From Blautia sp. (lineage in GTDB: Bacteria > Bacillota > Clostridia > Lachnospirales > Lachnospiraceae): a stretch of DNA of 36,029 bases. A model generated the notes under the pieces. It saw only the letters and a list, made by a program, of their open reading frames with translations. It was not told where the DNA came from and searched no databases. Shown here in pieces: positions 1 through 7,500 of this stretch. The stretch lies in NCBI GenBank assembly GCA_017459635.1, contig JAFUCO010000089.1, positions 1-36,029 on the forward strand. Direction: 5' to 3'. The translations under genes and the position numbers were made by a program. Position 1 is the stretch's first letter. Every line of letters starts with the position of its first letter.

Positions 1-85
1 AGGAAGTATACTCTGCCCTGCTCTGCTCATGCAAGCATGGCAGAGCAGGGCAGAGTATACTTCCTTACGGCCCTGAATAGAGTAA
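1..85. repeat. Long palindrome and right end of a MITE-like element (cut by window edge)
   Basis: Positions 1-26 and 40-65 are perfect 26-bp inverted arms, and the centre (CATGC-AA-GCATG) extends the pairing. The palindrome is followed by GGCCCTGAATAGAGTAAC (69-86), which resembles the terminal repeat of the element at 1930-2131. This looks like the right half of a second copy whose left end is before base 1. It lies just downstream of the mgtE stop codon, but there is no T-run after the stem on the mgtE strand, so it is not a canonical terminator. Confidence 0.7.
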
Positions 86-92
86 CTCATAT

Positions 93-1529
93 TCAGCCCA
101 GATGCATTACATTGATAAGAAGTATCCAGCTAAGGCCATAGTAGGATACCACCGCAACAAGGTCATTCACAGTTGTAATAAGAGGGCCTGACGCAACTGC
201 GGGATCCACGTTGATCTTCTTGAAAAACAGAGGTATCATCGTTCCAACTGCACTTGAGAACGCCATCGCAACAAGAAGCGCAAGCCCTATGCACCCCGAA
301 ACCGCAAATGCAAAGCCAAACGTTCTTGCCTTGAAAAAGTGTATATACAGCCCTACAAGCACAAATGACAGTGTTCCGAGTATCAGGCCATTGCAGAGGC
401 CGACCCGTACCTCTTTCCCCACAAGCCCGAACTTCTGCTTTCCCGTGAGGGTCTCATCCATGAGAACACGTATCGTAACAGCAAGCGACTGCGTACCAAC
501 ATTACCTGCCATATCCAGTATCAGCGACTGGAATGCCATTATCAGGGTAAGCTGTGAGACAACGGCTTCAAAAGAGCCCACAACTGTCGACACCAGCATT
601 CCCAGGAACAGCAGCACTATCAGCCAGGGCAGACGCTTCTGCATGCTCTGCGTGAGGGGCTCTTTGAGATCCTCCTCTGCGGTCAGACCTGCCAGTCTTG
701 CGTAGTCTTCTCCCATCTCATCATCGACAACTTCTATGATGCTCTGGGATGTGATGACGCCCAGCATGTGATTGTTGTTGTCAAGGACAGGAATCGAGTC
801 CTCCGAATAGTCCTTCAGCTTCTCGATACACTCGTCTATCGTCTCCGTGCCATATACGTAGGGATAGGATGTTACGATAAGTCCTTCAAGGTCCGTGTTC
901 TGCCTTGCGATTATCAGTTCCTTCAGATCCAGGGCTCCGTAGAAGGCTCCCGTCTCGTCGATAACAAAAAGTGTGGAAATGTTATCATTCTCAGAGGCCT
1001 GTTCAACAAGCGAGCTCATCGCCTGTTTGACTGTCAGGTTCTCCCGGATCACGATGTAATTTGTAGTCATCCTGCTGCCGATCTCATCCTCGTCATAAGA
1101 TGCCAGAAGCCTTATATCCTTCTGGGCTTCCTCATCCATCAGTTCGATCAGCAGTGATCTTCTGTCTCTGTCTATCTCGCGCAGTACGTCTACCGCGTAA
1201 TCAGATTCCATGGCAGAAATGACGATCGCAGCTTTCTTGAGATCCATCTCTGCCAGATATTTTCCTGCCTGATCTTCGTCCATGTACTCGAAGATGTCAG
1301 ACAGCTTGGCCGAATCAAGTATATGATATAGTTTTCTCCGCTCAGCCGGAAGCAGAACGGGCAGCACCTCAGCGATATCATTCTCATGATAATCATTCAG
1401 CTGCTCTCTGATCACCTTTGGGGAAAGGTTTCCCCTGATGATCTCTTTAATTTCTTTCTGGTAGTCCGGTCTCTGAGCGGTCTGATCCCTTCCGGCGTCT
1501 GCCGTGGGTTCCAGAAGCTCATTCTCCAT
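93..1529 (-). CDS. mgtE: Magnesium transporter MgtE
   Basis: This 478-aa protein is a Mg2+ channel/transporter of the cytoplasmic membrane. It has an N-terminal helical MgtE_N domain (about residues 35-135), two CBS domains (about 140-265) that in the family sense cytosolic Mg2+ and gate the pore, and a C-terminal membrane domain (about 295-478) with the family pore segment (LDMAGNVGTQSLAV). Length matches the ~450-480 aa of the family. The ATG is preceded by AAGGAGG with good spacing. The gene is a single-gene unit with its own promoter (1868-1896) and a ~330-nt leader. Confidence 0.95.
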   Translation of the reverse strand: MENELLEPTADAGRDQTAQRPDYQKEIKEIIRGNLSPKVIREQLNDYHENDIAEVLPVLLPAERRKLYHILDSAKLSDIFEYMDEDQAGKYLAEMDLKKAAIVISAMESDYAVDVLREIDRDRRSLLIELMDEEAQKDIRLLASYDEDEIGSRMTTNYIVIRENLTVKQAMSSLVEQASENDNISTLFVIDETGAFYGALDLKELIIARQNTDLEGLIVTSYPYVYGTETIDECIEKLKDYSEDSIPVLDNNNHMLGVITSQSIIEVVDDEMGEDYARLAGLTAEEDLKEPLTQSMQKRLPWLIVLLFLGMLVSTVVGSFEAVVSQLTLIMAFQSLILDMAGNVGTQSLAVTIRVLMDETLTGKQKFGLVGKEVRVGLCNGLILGTLSFVLVGLYIHFFKARTFGFAFAVSGCIGLALLVAMAFSSAVGTMIPLFFKKINVDPAVASGPLITTVNDLVAVVSYYGLSWILLINVMHLG

Positions 1530-1861
1530 CTTAATCCTCCTTTGTCCGTCGGAAACCGTACTGTTAGAATGTAAGTATTCGCGTAAAGCAGCGATTCAGA
1601 TCCCGGCCTGCAGCCTGGTACCTGATCTGAAAAGCTTCTTCTTATTACATTCAATAATGCGGCACATTTATTAACGGACAGAAGAAGACGGATGAAATGC
1701 CGGTTTCAGAACGCATGGCGGTGAAGCAGCCTGCACAGTGGAACCGGTATCGTATCGTCATCCCTGTCCGTACAGCAACTTCGACCATGACCGTCGCAAC
1801 TATCCATTCTGTTCACCTGCCTTTTTTCTTATTGCGTCATTTGTCGTTATATAATCTGCAA
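1530..1861 (-). promoter_or_regulatory. Long structured 5' leader of mgtE
   Basis: From the predicted transcription start near 1861 to the mgtE ATG there are about 330 nt without a supportable gene. On the minus strand, arms TCAGATC/GATCTGA enclose a GGCTGCAGGCC hairpin (about 1588-1631), and GAATGTAA/TTACATTC (about 1567-1655) enclose that. Further upstream GGTGAA/TTCACC can pair over ~110 nt. A leader of this length on a Mg2+ transporter suggests cis-acting RNA control, but I could not match the conserved core of the known M-box Mg2+ riboswitch. Confidence 0.4.
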
Positions 1862-1867
1862 TAATAA

Positions 1868-1896
1868 ATTATAATATAATTATCCTCCGATGTAAA
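1868..1896 (-). promoter_or_regulatory. SigA-type promoter of mgtE
   Basis: On the minus strand TTTACA (1891-1896) and TATAAT (1868-1873) are separated by exactly 17 bp. It is the best match to a vegetative promoter upstream of mgtE. Confidence 0.7.
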
Positions 1897-1929
1897 CCTT
1901 CTTTTTTCACAGGCCCGGGGCATGCTGAT

Positions 1930-2131
1930 CTGGTTACTCTTCGCGGCCGTAAGGAAATTCACTCTGCTCTGCCATGCTTGCATGAGCAGAGCAGAGTAAA
2001 TTTCCTTACAGGGTCTGAGCCCTACATGAGAAATCCAGCCGCGAAGCGGCGGTGAAGCCCATAAGGGCGAGATTTCGAATGGAGGGCTCAGACCCAACCG
2101 CTTGCGGTTGGGCCGTGAATAGTAACCTGGT
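1930..2131. mobile_element. MITE-like element with terminal inverted repeats
   Basis: The left end CTGGTTACTCTTCGCGGCC (1930-1948) is an imperfect inverted copy of the right end GGCCGTGAATAGTAACC (2111-2127). Inside are a 24-bp-arm palindrome (1949-1972 / 1986-2009, one mismatch) related to the one at 1-65, a second inverted repeat GGGTCTGAGCCCT / AGGGCTCAGACCC (2011-2023 / 2083-2095) and a small hairpin AACCGC-TT-GCGGTT (2096-2109). There is no coding capacity. The structure is that of a non-autonomous miniature inverted-repeat element. It sits between mgtE and the end of the WXG100 cluster. Confidence 0.6.
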
Positions 2132-2154
2132 CTGTACTGCCACTTTTGTCATAA

Positions 2155-2472
2155 TCAGCTTATTATGTCAGTGCTCAGGGCTCCGGCGGCTTCCTGGTTG
2201 GCTGTTTCTGCCTCGGTGTAGTTTGCCGCTATCTCCTGCAGGTCCTTTACGTGCTCCTCTACCATTCTGTACAGGGCGTTCATGTCGTCCTGAAGTCCGG
2301 CAAACTTTGCTTTGTAGGCTGTGGCTGCATCGCCGCTCCAGATGTCTCCGCTCAGTTCGTTCACCAGGCTTAACATCCTGTCAGTGTGTCCTTTCATCGC
2401 AGTGTTCTCACCCTCAAGCTCACCGGACACAGCGTTGAGTCTTTCCGGGGTAACTTTTAAGTAATTGGCCAT
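2155..2472 (-). CDS. WXG100 family protein (EsxA-like), fifth of five
   Basis: This 105-aa all-helical protein is a predicted T7SS substrate or partner. W45-S-G47 forms the WXG turn between two helices, and Y85-TEA-E89 near the C-terminus matches the YxxxD/E secretion motif. It starts with ATG behind AGGAGG. It is the last gene of the leftward T7SS locus, 27 nt after the previous WXG100 gene. Proteins of this family form helical-hairpin homo- or heterodimers exported by EssC. The five paralogues are divergent, so which pairs with which cannot be told from sequence. Confidence 0.9.
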   Translation of the reverse strand: MANYLKVTPERLNAVSGELEGENTAMKGHTDRMLSLVNELSGDIWSGDAATAYKAKFAGLQDDMNALYRMVEEHVKDLQEIAANYTEAETANQEAAGALSTDIIS

Positions 2473-2499
2473 TTTTCCCTCCTGCTCAAATTCTCATAA

Positions 2500-2802
2500 T
2501 CAATAGGTACGGCTTGAAGCTATTGTCACGTTCTGTGCTTCGGCAGCCTCATATTTGGCGATTATCTGTTCCAGGGCTGTCGTGTATTGCGTGATCGCGC
2601 CTGAGAAGGTTCCCATCTTGCCCTTATCTGTGCTGAATGCCGTGTAGAAAGCATCGTGCGACTCGCCTTCCCAGCTTCCTTCAAGTGTGTGTACCGTATT
2701 CTCCATGCTGTCAGCTGTTTCCATGAAATTCTGGTTGAGCTGTATCAGCTCTTCATTTTTGCTTCTCAGTGAAGCGCTGGTTACTCTTATTTCTGATGCC
2801 AT
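2500..2802 (-). CDS. WXG100 family protein (EsxA-like), fourth of five
   Basis: This 100-aa protein has W44-E-G46 in the hairpin turn and Y84-EAA-E88 as a C-terminal YxxxE export signal. Its ATG follows GGGAGGAGG. The 100-bp spacer to the gene upstream contains a small hairpin (GGTGCC-CGCAA-GGCACC, about 2848-2864). It is co-directional with essC and probably co-transcribed with the other WXG100 genes. Confidence 0.9.
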   Translation of the reverse strand: MASEIRVTSASLRSKNEELIQLNQNFMETADSMENTVHTLEGSWEGESHDAFYTAFSTDKGKMGTFSGAITQYTTALEQIIAKYEAAEAQNVTIASSRTY

Positions 2803-2903
2803 AATTCCTCCTCCCTGAAATCACTTTTCAGGTGCTCGACTTACCGGTGCCCGCAAGGCACCATACTTTGTCTCCTGTATTGATCCATTCCGCCTGTATT
2901 CTT

Positions 2904-3215
2904 TCAGTATTCTCTTGCCGCTGCGAGCATCAAAGCGTTCATCTCGGCCTGATAGATATTATCGGCTATCGTCCTAATGACTTCTGCCGATTCCATAAGT
3001 GCCTGCGAGATACGGCCGGCTTTTTCCTGAAAGGCGCTGCACTTTGATGCAAAAGCTTCTGCGCTCTGCCCTTTCCAGGAAGCGGACATAATGCCTGAAA
3101 GCTCATTTATGCCTTCTGACAGACTTTTCCTTATGTTTTCCGCTGCTGCTGTCAGGCTTTCCGCCTGGGCAATCGCAGTCTCATATTCCAGATAGATCTC
3201 TGCTTCTGTTTTCAT
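2904..3215 (-). CDS. WXG100 family protein (EsxA-like), third of five
   Basis: This 103-aa helical protein has W47-K-G49 at the turn. Its C-terminal signal is less canonical than in its neighbours (Y88-QA-E91, spacing one shorter than YxxxE), so it might be exported only as a dimer with a partner that carries the motif. Its Shine-Dalgarno (AGGAAA) lies inside a 20-bp tandem duplication shared with the end of the upstream WXG100 gene (3212-3251). Confidence 0.85.
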   Translation of the reverse strand: MKTEAEIYLEYETAIAQAESLTAAAENIRKSLSEGINELSGIMSASWKGQSAEAFASKCSAFQEKAGRISQALMESAEVIRTIADNIYQAEMNALMLAAAREY

Positions 3216-3251
3216 TATCAGTTTCCTATCATCATTATCAGTTTCCTATCA
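3212..3251. repeat. Two perfect 20-bp tandem units spanning a stop codon and the next RBS
   Basis: The unit at 3212-3231 is repeated exactly at 3232-3251. On the minus strand the first-read copy holds the last codons and stop of the upstream WXG100 gene (Ile-Gly-Asn-stop), and the second copy supplies the AGGAAA ribosome binding site and start region of the next gene. Duplication of a gene end therefore created the translation signal of its neighbour. Confidence 0.9.
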
Positions 3252-3555
3252 CATCATTACTGAGTTCTGAAGCCAGATTTCCGGCCTCCTGCTCAGCCTC
3301 CGTATAAACACCGGCCATGCGCAGCAGCCGGCCGGGATGCTCTTCTAAATCCTTAACTGCCTCAAAGGCCCTCTCCCTGGCTTTCATATAATCATTCCTG
3401 TGTTTCTCTGCCGCCTCGCCTTCCCAGAAGGAAGAGCAGGACATTACCGCTTCATCTGCGGCGCTGAAACTGCTTCGGACAGACGCGGCTGCGCTCTGTA
3501 TCCCGGAGGCGGCAGTTCTCAATTCTTCAGCAGTGACTCTTAAACGTATGCTCAT
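3238..3555 (-). CDS. WXG100 family protein (EsxA-like), second of five
   Basis: This 105-aa protein has W44-E-G46 at the turn and Y84-TEA-E88 near the end, a full YxxxE export motif. AGGAG lies upstream of its ATG, with an AAGAAGAA run in between. Its 3' end lies in the 20-bp duplication at 3212-3251. It is 22 nt from the next WXG100 gene, so translation of the pair is probably closely linked. Confidence 0.88.
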   Translation of the reverse strand: MSIRLRVTAEELRTAASGIQSAAASVRSSFSAADEAVMSCSSFWEGEAAEKHRNDYMKARERAFEAVKDLEEHPGRLLRMAGVYTEAEQEAGNLASELSNDVIGN

Positions 3556-3679
3556 TTCTTCTTTATCTCCTGTACGGGATGATTCCTGATACTTATATCA
3601 TGCAGTATGCCTTTACCGTCATCTTCCGGCTTTCCTGAAAGAAATACGGCTCAGGTACAGTTCAGGCATTATCAGTTAA

Positions 3680-3982
3680 TTAAACTGCCGCTTCCTGAAT
3701 TCTTCCCGCAGCATCTTCCTCACAATTCTCATATGAAGCAGCCGCAAAGCTCTCATAACCGGAGATTTCATTCAATAATCCGCATGCTTCCCGGACAGTT
3801 GATATGTCTTTTGCAAGCATGATCTGATATTTCTCTTTTGCCTCACCTTCCCACATACTGTCCATGGCCTTTCCGGCACTCTCTGCCTCATCCGCCGCTT
3901 TCAGGGCATCCATGCAGGCCTGCTGTACCTTTTCAGATACATTCCTGACCCCTGTTGTGTCAACTCTTATAAAGTCTCCCAT
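3680..3982 (-). CDS. WXG100 family protein (EsxA-like), first of five
   Basis: This 100-aa protein has W44-E-G46 and Y84-ENC-E88. AAGGAG lies 8 nt before its ATG. It is the first WXG100 gene after yukD, separated from it by 180 bp that hold 21-bp tandem repeats. It shares little sequence with the other four beyond the motif positions. Confidence 0.88.
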   Translation of the reverse strand: MGDFIRVDTTGVRNVSEKVQQACMDALKAADEAESAGKAMDSMWEGEAKEKYQIMLAKDISTVREACGLLNEISGYESFAAASYENCEEDAAGRIQEAAV

Positions 3983-4020
3983 AGCTGAATCTCCTTTTCG
4001 GTTCTTGTATTCGCCGGATA

Positions 4021-4112
4021 TGTGACGGACTTATGCCGACTTGTGACGGGCTTATGCCTGCTTGTTACAGGCTTATACCGACTTGTGACGGGCTTATGCC
4101 TGTTTGTATCGG
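4021..4112. repeat. 21-bp tandem repeat, four copies plus a decayed fifth
   Basis: Units begin at 4021, 4042, 4063 and 4084 (TGTGACGGGCTTATGCC type) with a degenerate fifth at 4105. Alternate units resemble each other more closely, suggesting a 42-bp doubling. It lies between the yukD stop and the first WXG100 start. It is not part of a supportable reading frame. Confidence 0.85.
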
Positions 4113-4162
4113 GTTTGTTCCATTCTTGTGCCACTTCTTGAGTGCCACCTCTGTTTTTACAG

Positions 4163-4408
4163 CTACAGCATGATCAGCCTCTTTCCGTCAGTCAGGCCGC
4201 ATTCCAATACGGTATAATTAAACGGCAGGACTATCTCATCTCCTGTCACAAAAAGCATAAAGCCCTCCGGATCAGGCTTCCCGGCTGAACCGCATTCTTT
4301 CCACAGAATATCCGCCATCTCCCGGATCATCTCCTTGATGGTGCAGTCCTCATCCACCTCGAACTCATAAGAATGGTCAAGGGAAGGGACATAAACATCC
4401 AGCTGCAT
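4163..4408 (-). CDS. esaB: YukD/EsaB ubiquitin-like T7SS protein
   Basis: This 81-aa protein looks like a member of the YukD/EsaB family, cytoplasmic ubiquitin-fold proteins needed for T7SSb activity. The pattern is beta-hairpin MQLDVYVPSLDHSYEF, then a helix (TIKEMIREMADILW), and a C-terminal strand ending in the family-like LTDGKRLIML. AGGAG lies 8 nt before its ATG. It follows essC and precedes the WXG100 genes. Family assignment rests on length, pattern and position and is less certain than for essC. Confidence 0.75.
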   Translation of the reverse strand: MQLDVYVPSLDHSYEFEVDEDCTIKEMIREMADILWKECGSAGKPDPEGFMLFVTGDEIVLPFNYTVLECGLTDGKRLIML

Positions 4409-4432
4409 TTATAATCTCCTGTGTGCTGCCCG

Positions 4433-4499
4433 GAACAGTCCGGCGTCTGCCGCACTTGCGTTTTTGTGCGCCATCAGCAGCAAATGCTTCGGACTGTTC
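4433..4499. other. Inverted repeat between essC and yukD
   Basis: GAACAGTCCG (4433-4442) and CGGACTGTTC (4490-4499) are perfect inverted arms around a smaller CGCAC/GTGCG pair (4451-4470). On the minus strand this hairpin lies just upstream of yukD, so it could act as an RNA stabiliser or attenuator. There is no T-run of terminator type. Confidence 0.5.
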
Positions 4500-4510
4500 T
4501 GAACAGTTAC

Positions 4511-4545
4511 CATTATTCTTCATTATCAAACGATACTATAATCTT
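4511..4545 (-). pseudogene. Duplicated 3' tail of essC
   Basis: On the minus strand this stretch encodes KIIVSFDNEE-stop, a near copy of the real EssC end (KIIVPLDNEE-stop, 4577-4609), 64 bp further downstream. An in-frame TGA lies three codons ahead of it, so it is not translated as an EssC ending. It is a remnant of a 3'-end duplication. Confidence 0.75.
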
Positions 4546-4576
4546 CTTAACTCAGTACAGGAACCACCACCTGACA

Positions 4577-7500
4577 TTATTCTTCATTATCCAAAGGAAC
4601 TATGATCTTACCCGGTGCTTCCGATCCTGCTTCTCCCGGGAGGAGGCCTGTTCCCGGCTTCATGGCGCGGTTCTGCTCCCTGAAATCCAGATAGTCAAAC
4701 TTCAGGAATGTATTGTTGGCAGTCCTTCCGCCAAAATGAATGCCGGTACCTGAAGATATAAATGCGCGGAACGCCGTCTGTCCGGAAACCATGTGTTTTT
4801 TCTCCATCGAGAGTTCCCCTGCTATTATGAGGCCGTATCCCCTGCCCTTGCTGAACAGCATTTCCAGGAAGCCATTCATGTTCTTGTCTGACCGCTGTGC
4901 CCCGGTTATCAGATCTGCAATATCAGAGATGGCAATAAGGATCGCCTGAAAGCCACCCGCATTCTTTTGAGAGCCAGTGCTTTTTCCTGATGCGGTCATT
5001 TCTTTTTTGATCTGATTTCTCTCTGTGAGGAGAGGTGAAAGACTGTTCCTGAATGTATCCAGAATCTCTTCTTCATTCGAGGCATATATTATGTGTGGCT
5101 CACTACGGAAACCTGAAAGCGGATGTTCAGAAGAATCTATTATATACACCTGCATTCTCTTCTGCATTGCTGCCCGTATCAGTATCCGCAGGAAGTTGGT
5201 CTTTCCACTTTCCCTCTCACCCGAAACAAGACAGCAGAAATGCTTTTCAGGGCTCAGCGCATATATATCCGCGTCATCTGCAAAGTAGCCTGCAGGAATC
5301 ACATTGTCTTCCACGAGCTTTTTCTGCACTTCTGGATTCTGCAGAAAGTCTCTCCACACAGGCCTTCGCGGAATTTCCGGGACTCTCTCCGCTTCATGTC
5401 CTTTATACCTTTCACGCAGCTCAAGGCATAATGCGCGGATGCCTTCCTGCCTTTCGAAATCTCCTTCTCCGTCATTTGCCAGAGCAGTCTGGAATTCCAG
5501 CACTCTTCCGTCATAAAGGGCAAGGCCTCTGCCGTGTATGCCCGATGCCGGCATGGTCTCTATACGGATAGTCCTGAACATATCGGCGCAGGTAAACCTG
5601 TCCTCAGCCCCCAGGCAGATCACCGTTCTGATGTTTTCTCGCAGCCGGCTGCCTATCTCGCTCATGCTGAAGCCTGCTGCCGAGATTACCAGGTATATTC
5701 CGAGTCTCAGTCCTTCTCTTGAAAGATTCAGGATAAACGCATCATAAGCATCACCTGTCTTTTCCCGGAATGCCGCATAGTTGTCTATCATTACGAATAC
5801 AGAAGGGAAGTTCTCCCTGCCTTTATGTTCAGGGCCTGACGCTTCGCCGTCAGTCTCAGCCTCTGAATAGTCTGTGAAACCCGTACCATGAAATGCCTCT
5901 TTCCGGCGGACACATATGCGCTCCAGCATTTTAAAGAAACGTCTGAGTTTTTCCGGATCATCTTCATACATAAGCCCTCCAAAATGTGGAGACGCCCTGT
6001 ACTCCTCCATCGATTTCCCGCTCAGGTCTATTCCATAGATATTTACCTGAGCAGGTGAATACTGTTTCACAAGCCCTGAAGCAAAGGTCTGCAGAAATGT
6101 AGTCTTTCCGCTCACAACAGTTCCGCATACGGCAATGTGCCCGGCATCCGGAAGACTGATAATAAGAGGCTTCTGTGACTGCATGTCCGGAATATCCAGA
6201 AGCCCGACAGGCACAGATATTGAATTATTCTTTCCAGAGGATGATATTCCGGTTTTTTCTGAATCAGATGCTGACGTCTTTTTTTCATAACCCGTGTGTG
6301 TTTCATTTCTTTCCACGCCAGATCCGGCGATGGTTTCAGCAAGGCTTTCCTCATCAGATCCGGCTATATTTTTAACAAGATCATCCTGAAGGATTTTTGC
6401 CTTGAGGGGAGGCAGCCACAGCAGACGGCTGTTTTTATAACCTTCCTCCCTCGCAGTATGTTTAAGAAATCCGGCCACCGCTTCCAGCTGTGATATCTCC
6501 TTTTTGCTTTCTTCTGCAGAATCTGAAGCCTTTCTGCTTCCAGACGTTGCTGATCCTTTCTTTCCGGTCAGTGATATCATCCTTACCTTTCCGGATGACT
6601 CCCCATTTTCCCCGGTATAAACCGCCCCGCTCCATCCTGACTGGAATTGTTCAAAGATCTCATCATTGCCTACCTGAAGGCAGCATCGCCCCACCCCGGT
6701 TATGGCTGACGCATCTGCCTTTCCAAGCATGTCCATACTGTCCTGCCGGTTCTGTACCCTGAGGCACAGTCTGAATCTGGAATTGCTCCTGATGCTCTCA
6801 TCGACCACCCCTCCCGGCTTCTGTGTTGCCAGGATAAGATGAACCCCGAGGCTTCTGCCTACCTGGGCGACACTTATAAGCTCCATCATGAAATCAGGCT
6901 CTTCCTTCTTCAGCTCGGCAAACTCATCTATGACTATCACCAGATGAGGCATCGGCTCAGTGCATTCCCCGCTCTTATACATTCTTGTATAGGCATCAAT
7001 ATGGTTGATCCTTAGATTCCCAAGGATCTTCTGCCTCCTGCGGTTTTCGCTCTTGATCGAAGCCATTGCCCTCTGGATATGGTTTCCGGAAAGATTCGAG
7101 ATACTGCCCGCAATGTGCGGGAGCCCTTCAAAAAGATTGGCAAGCCCGCCTCCCTTATAGTCGATGATGAAGAACGCTATATCGTCCGGGCTGTAATTCA
7201 CCGCAAGTGACAGGATAAAGGTCTGAAGTGTCTCGCTCTTCCCGGAGCCTGTCATTCCGGCGACCAGGCCGTGCGGGCCATGATATTTTTCGTGTATGTC
7301 CAGATACATCGGCGCGTCGCCTGCTTTCCGCCCTATGCACCCACGGATATTCTCATAGGTCCTGTTCTTAAGCCACCTCTCTGCAGGATTGAGCTCCTCC
7401 GGTGTATTCACCCCGTACATCTCCAGAAATCCGACTTCACCGGGTATCTTTCCTTCTCCGCGCACATTCTGTACCCTTATGCCGCAGATCCCTCGGCTGA

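Noticed and set aside
1-65. Palindrome after mgtE as its terminator
   Set aside because: No T-run after the stem, and the same palindrome type recurs inside the MITE-like element at 1949-2009.
1700-1830. M-box Mg2+ riboswitch in the mgtE leader
   Set aside because: AGGTGAACAG and GCTGCTTCACC look suggestive, but the conserved M-box core could not be matched by eye, so the region is only called a structured leader.
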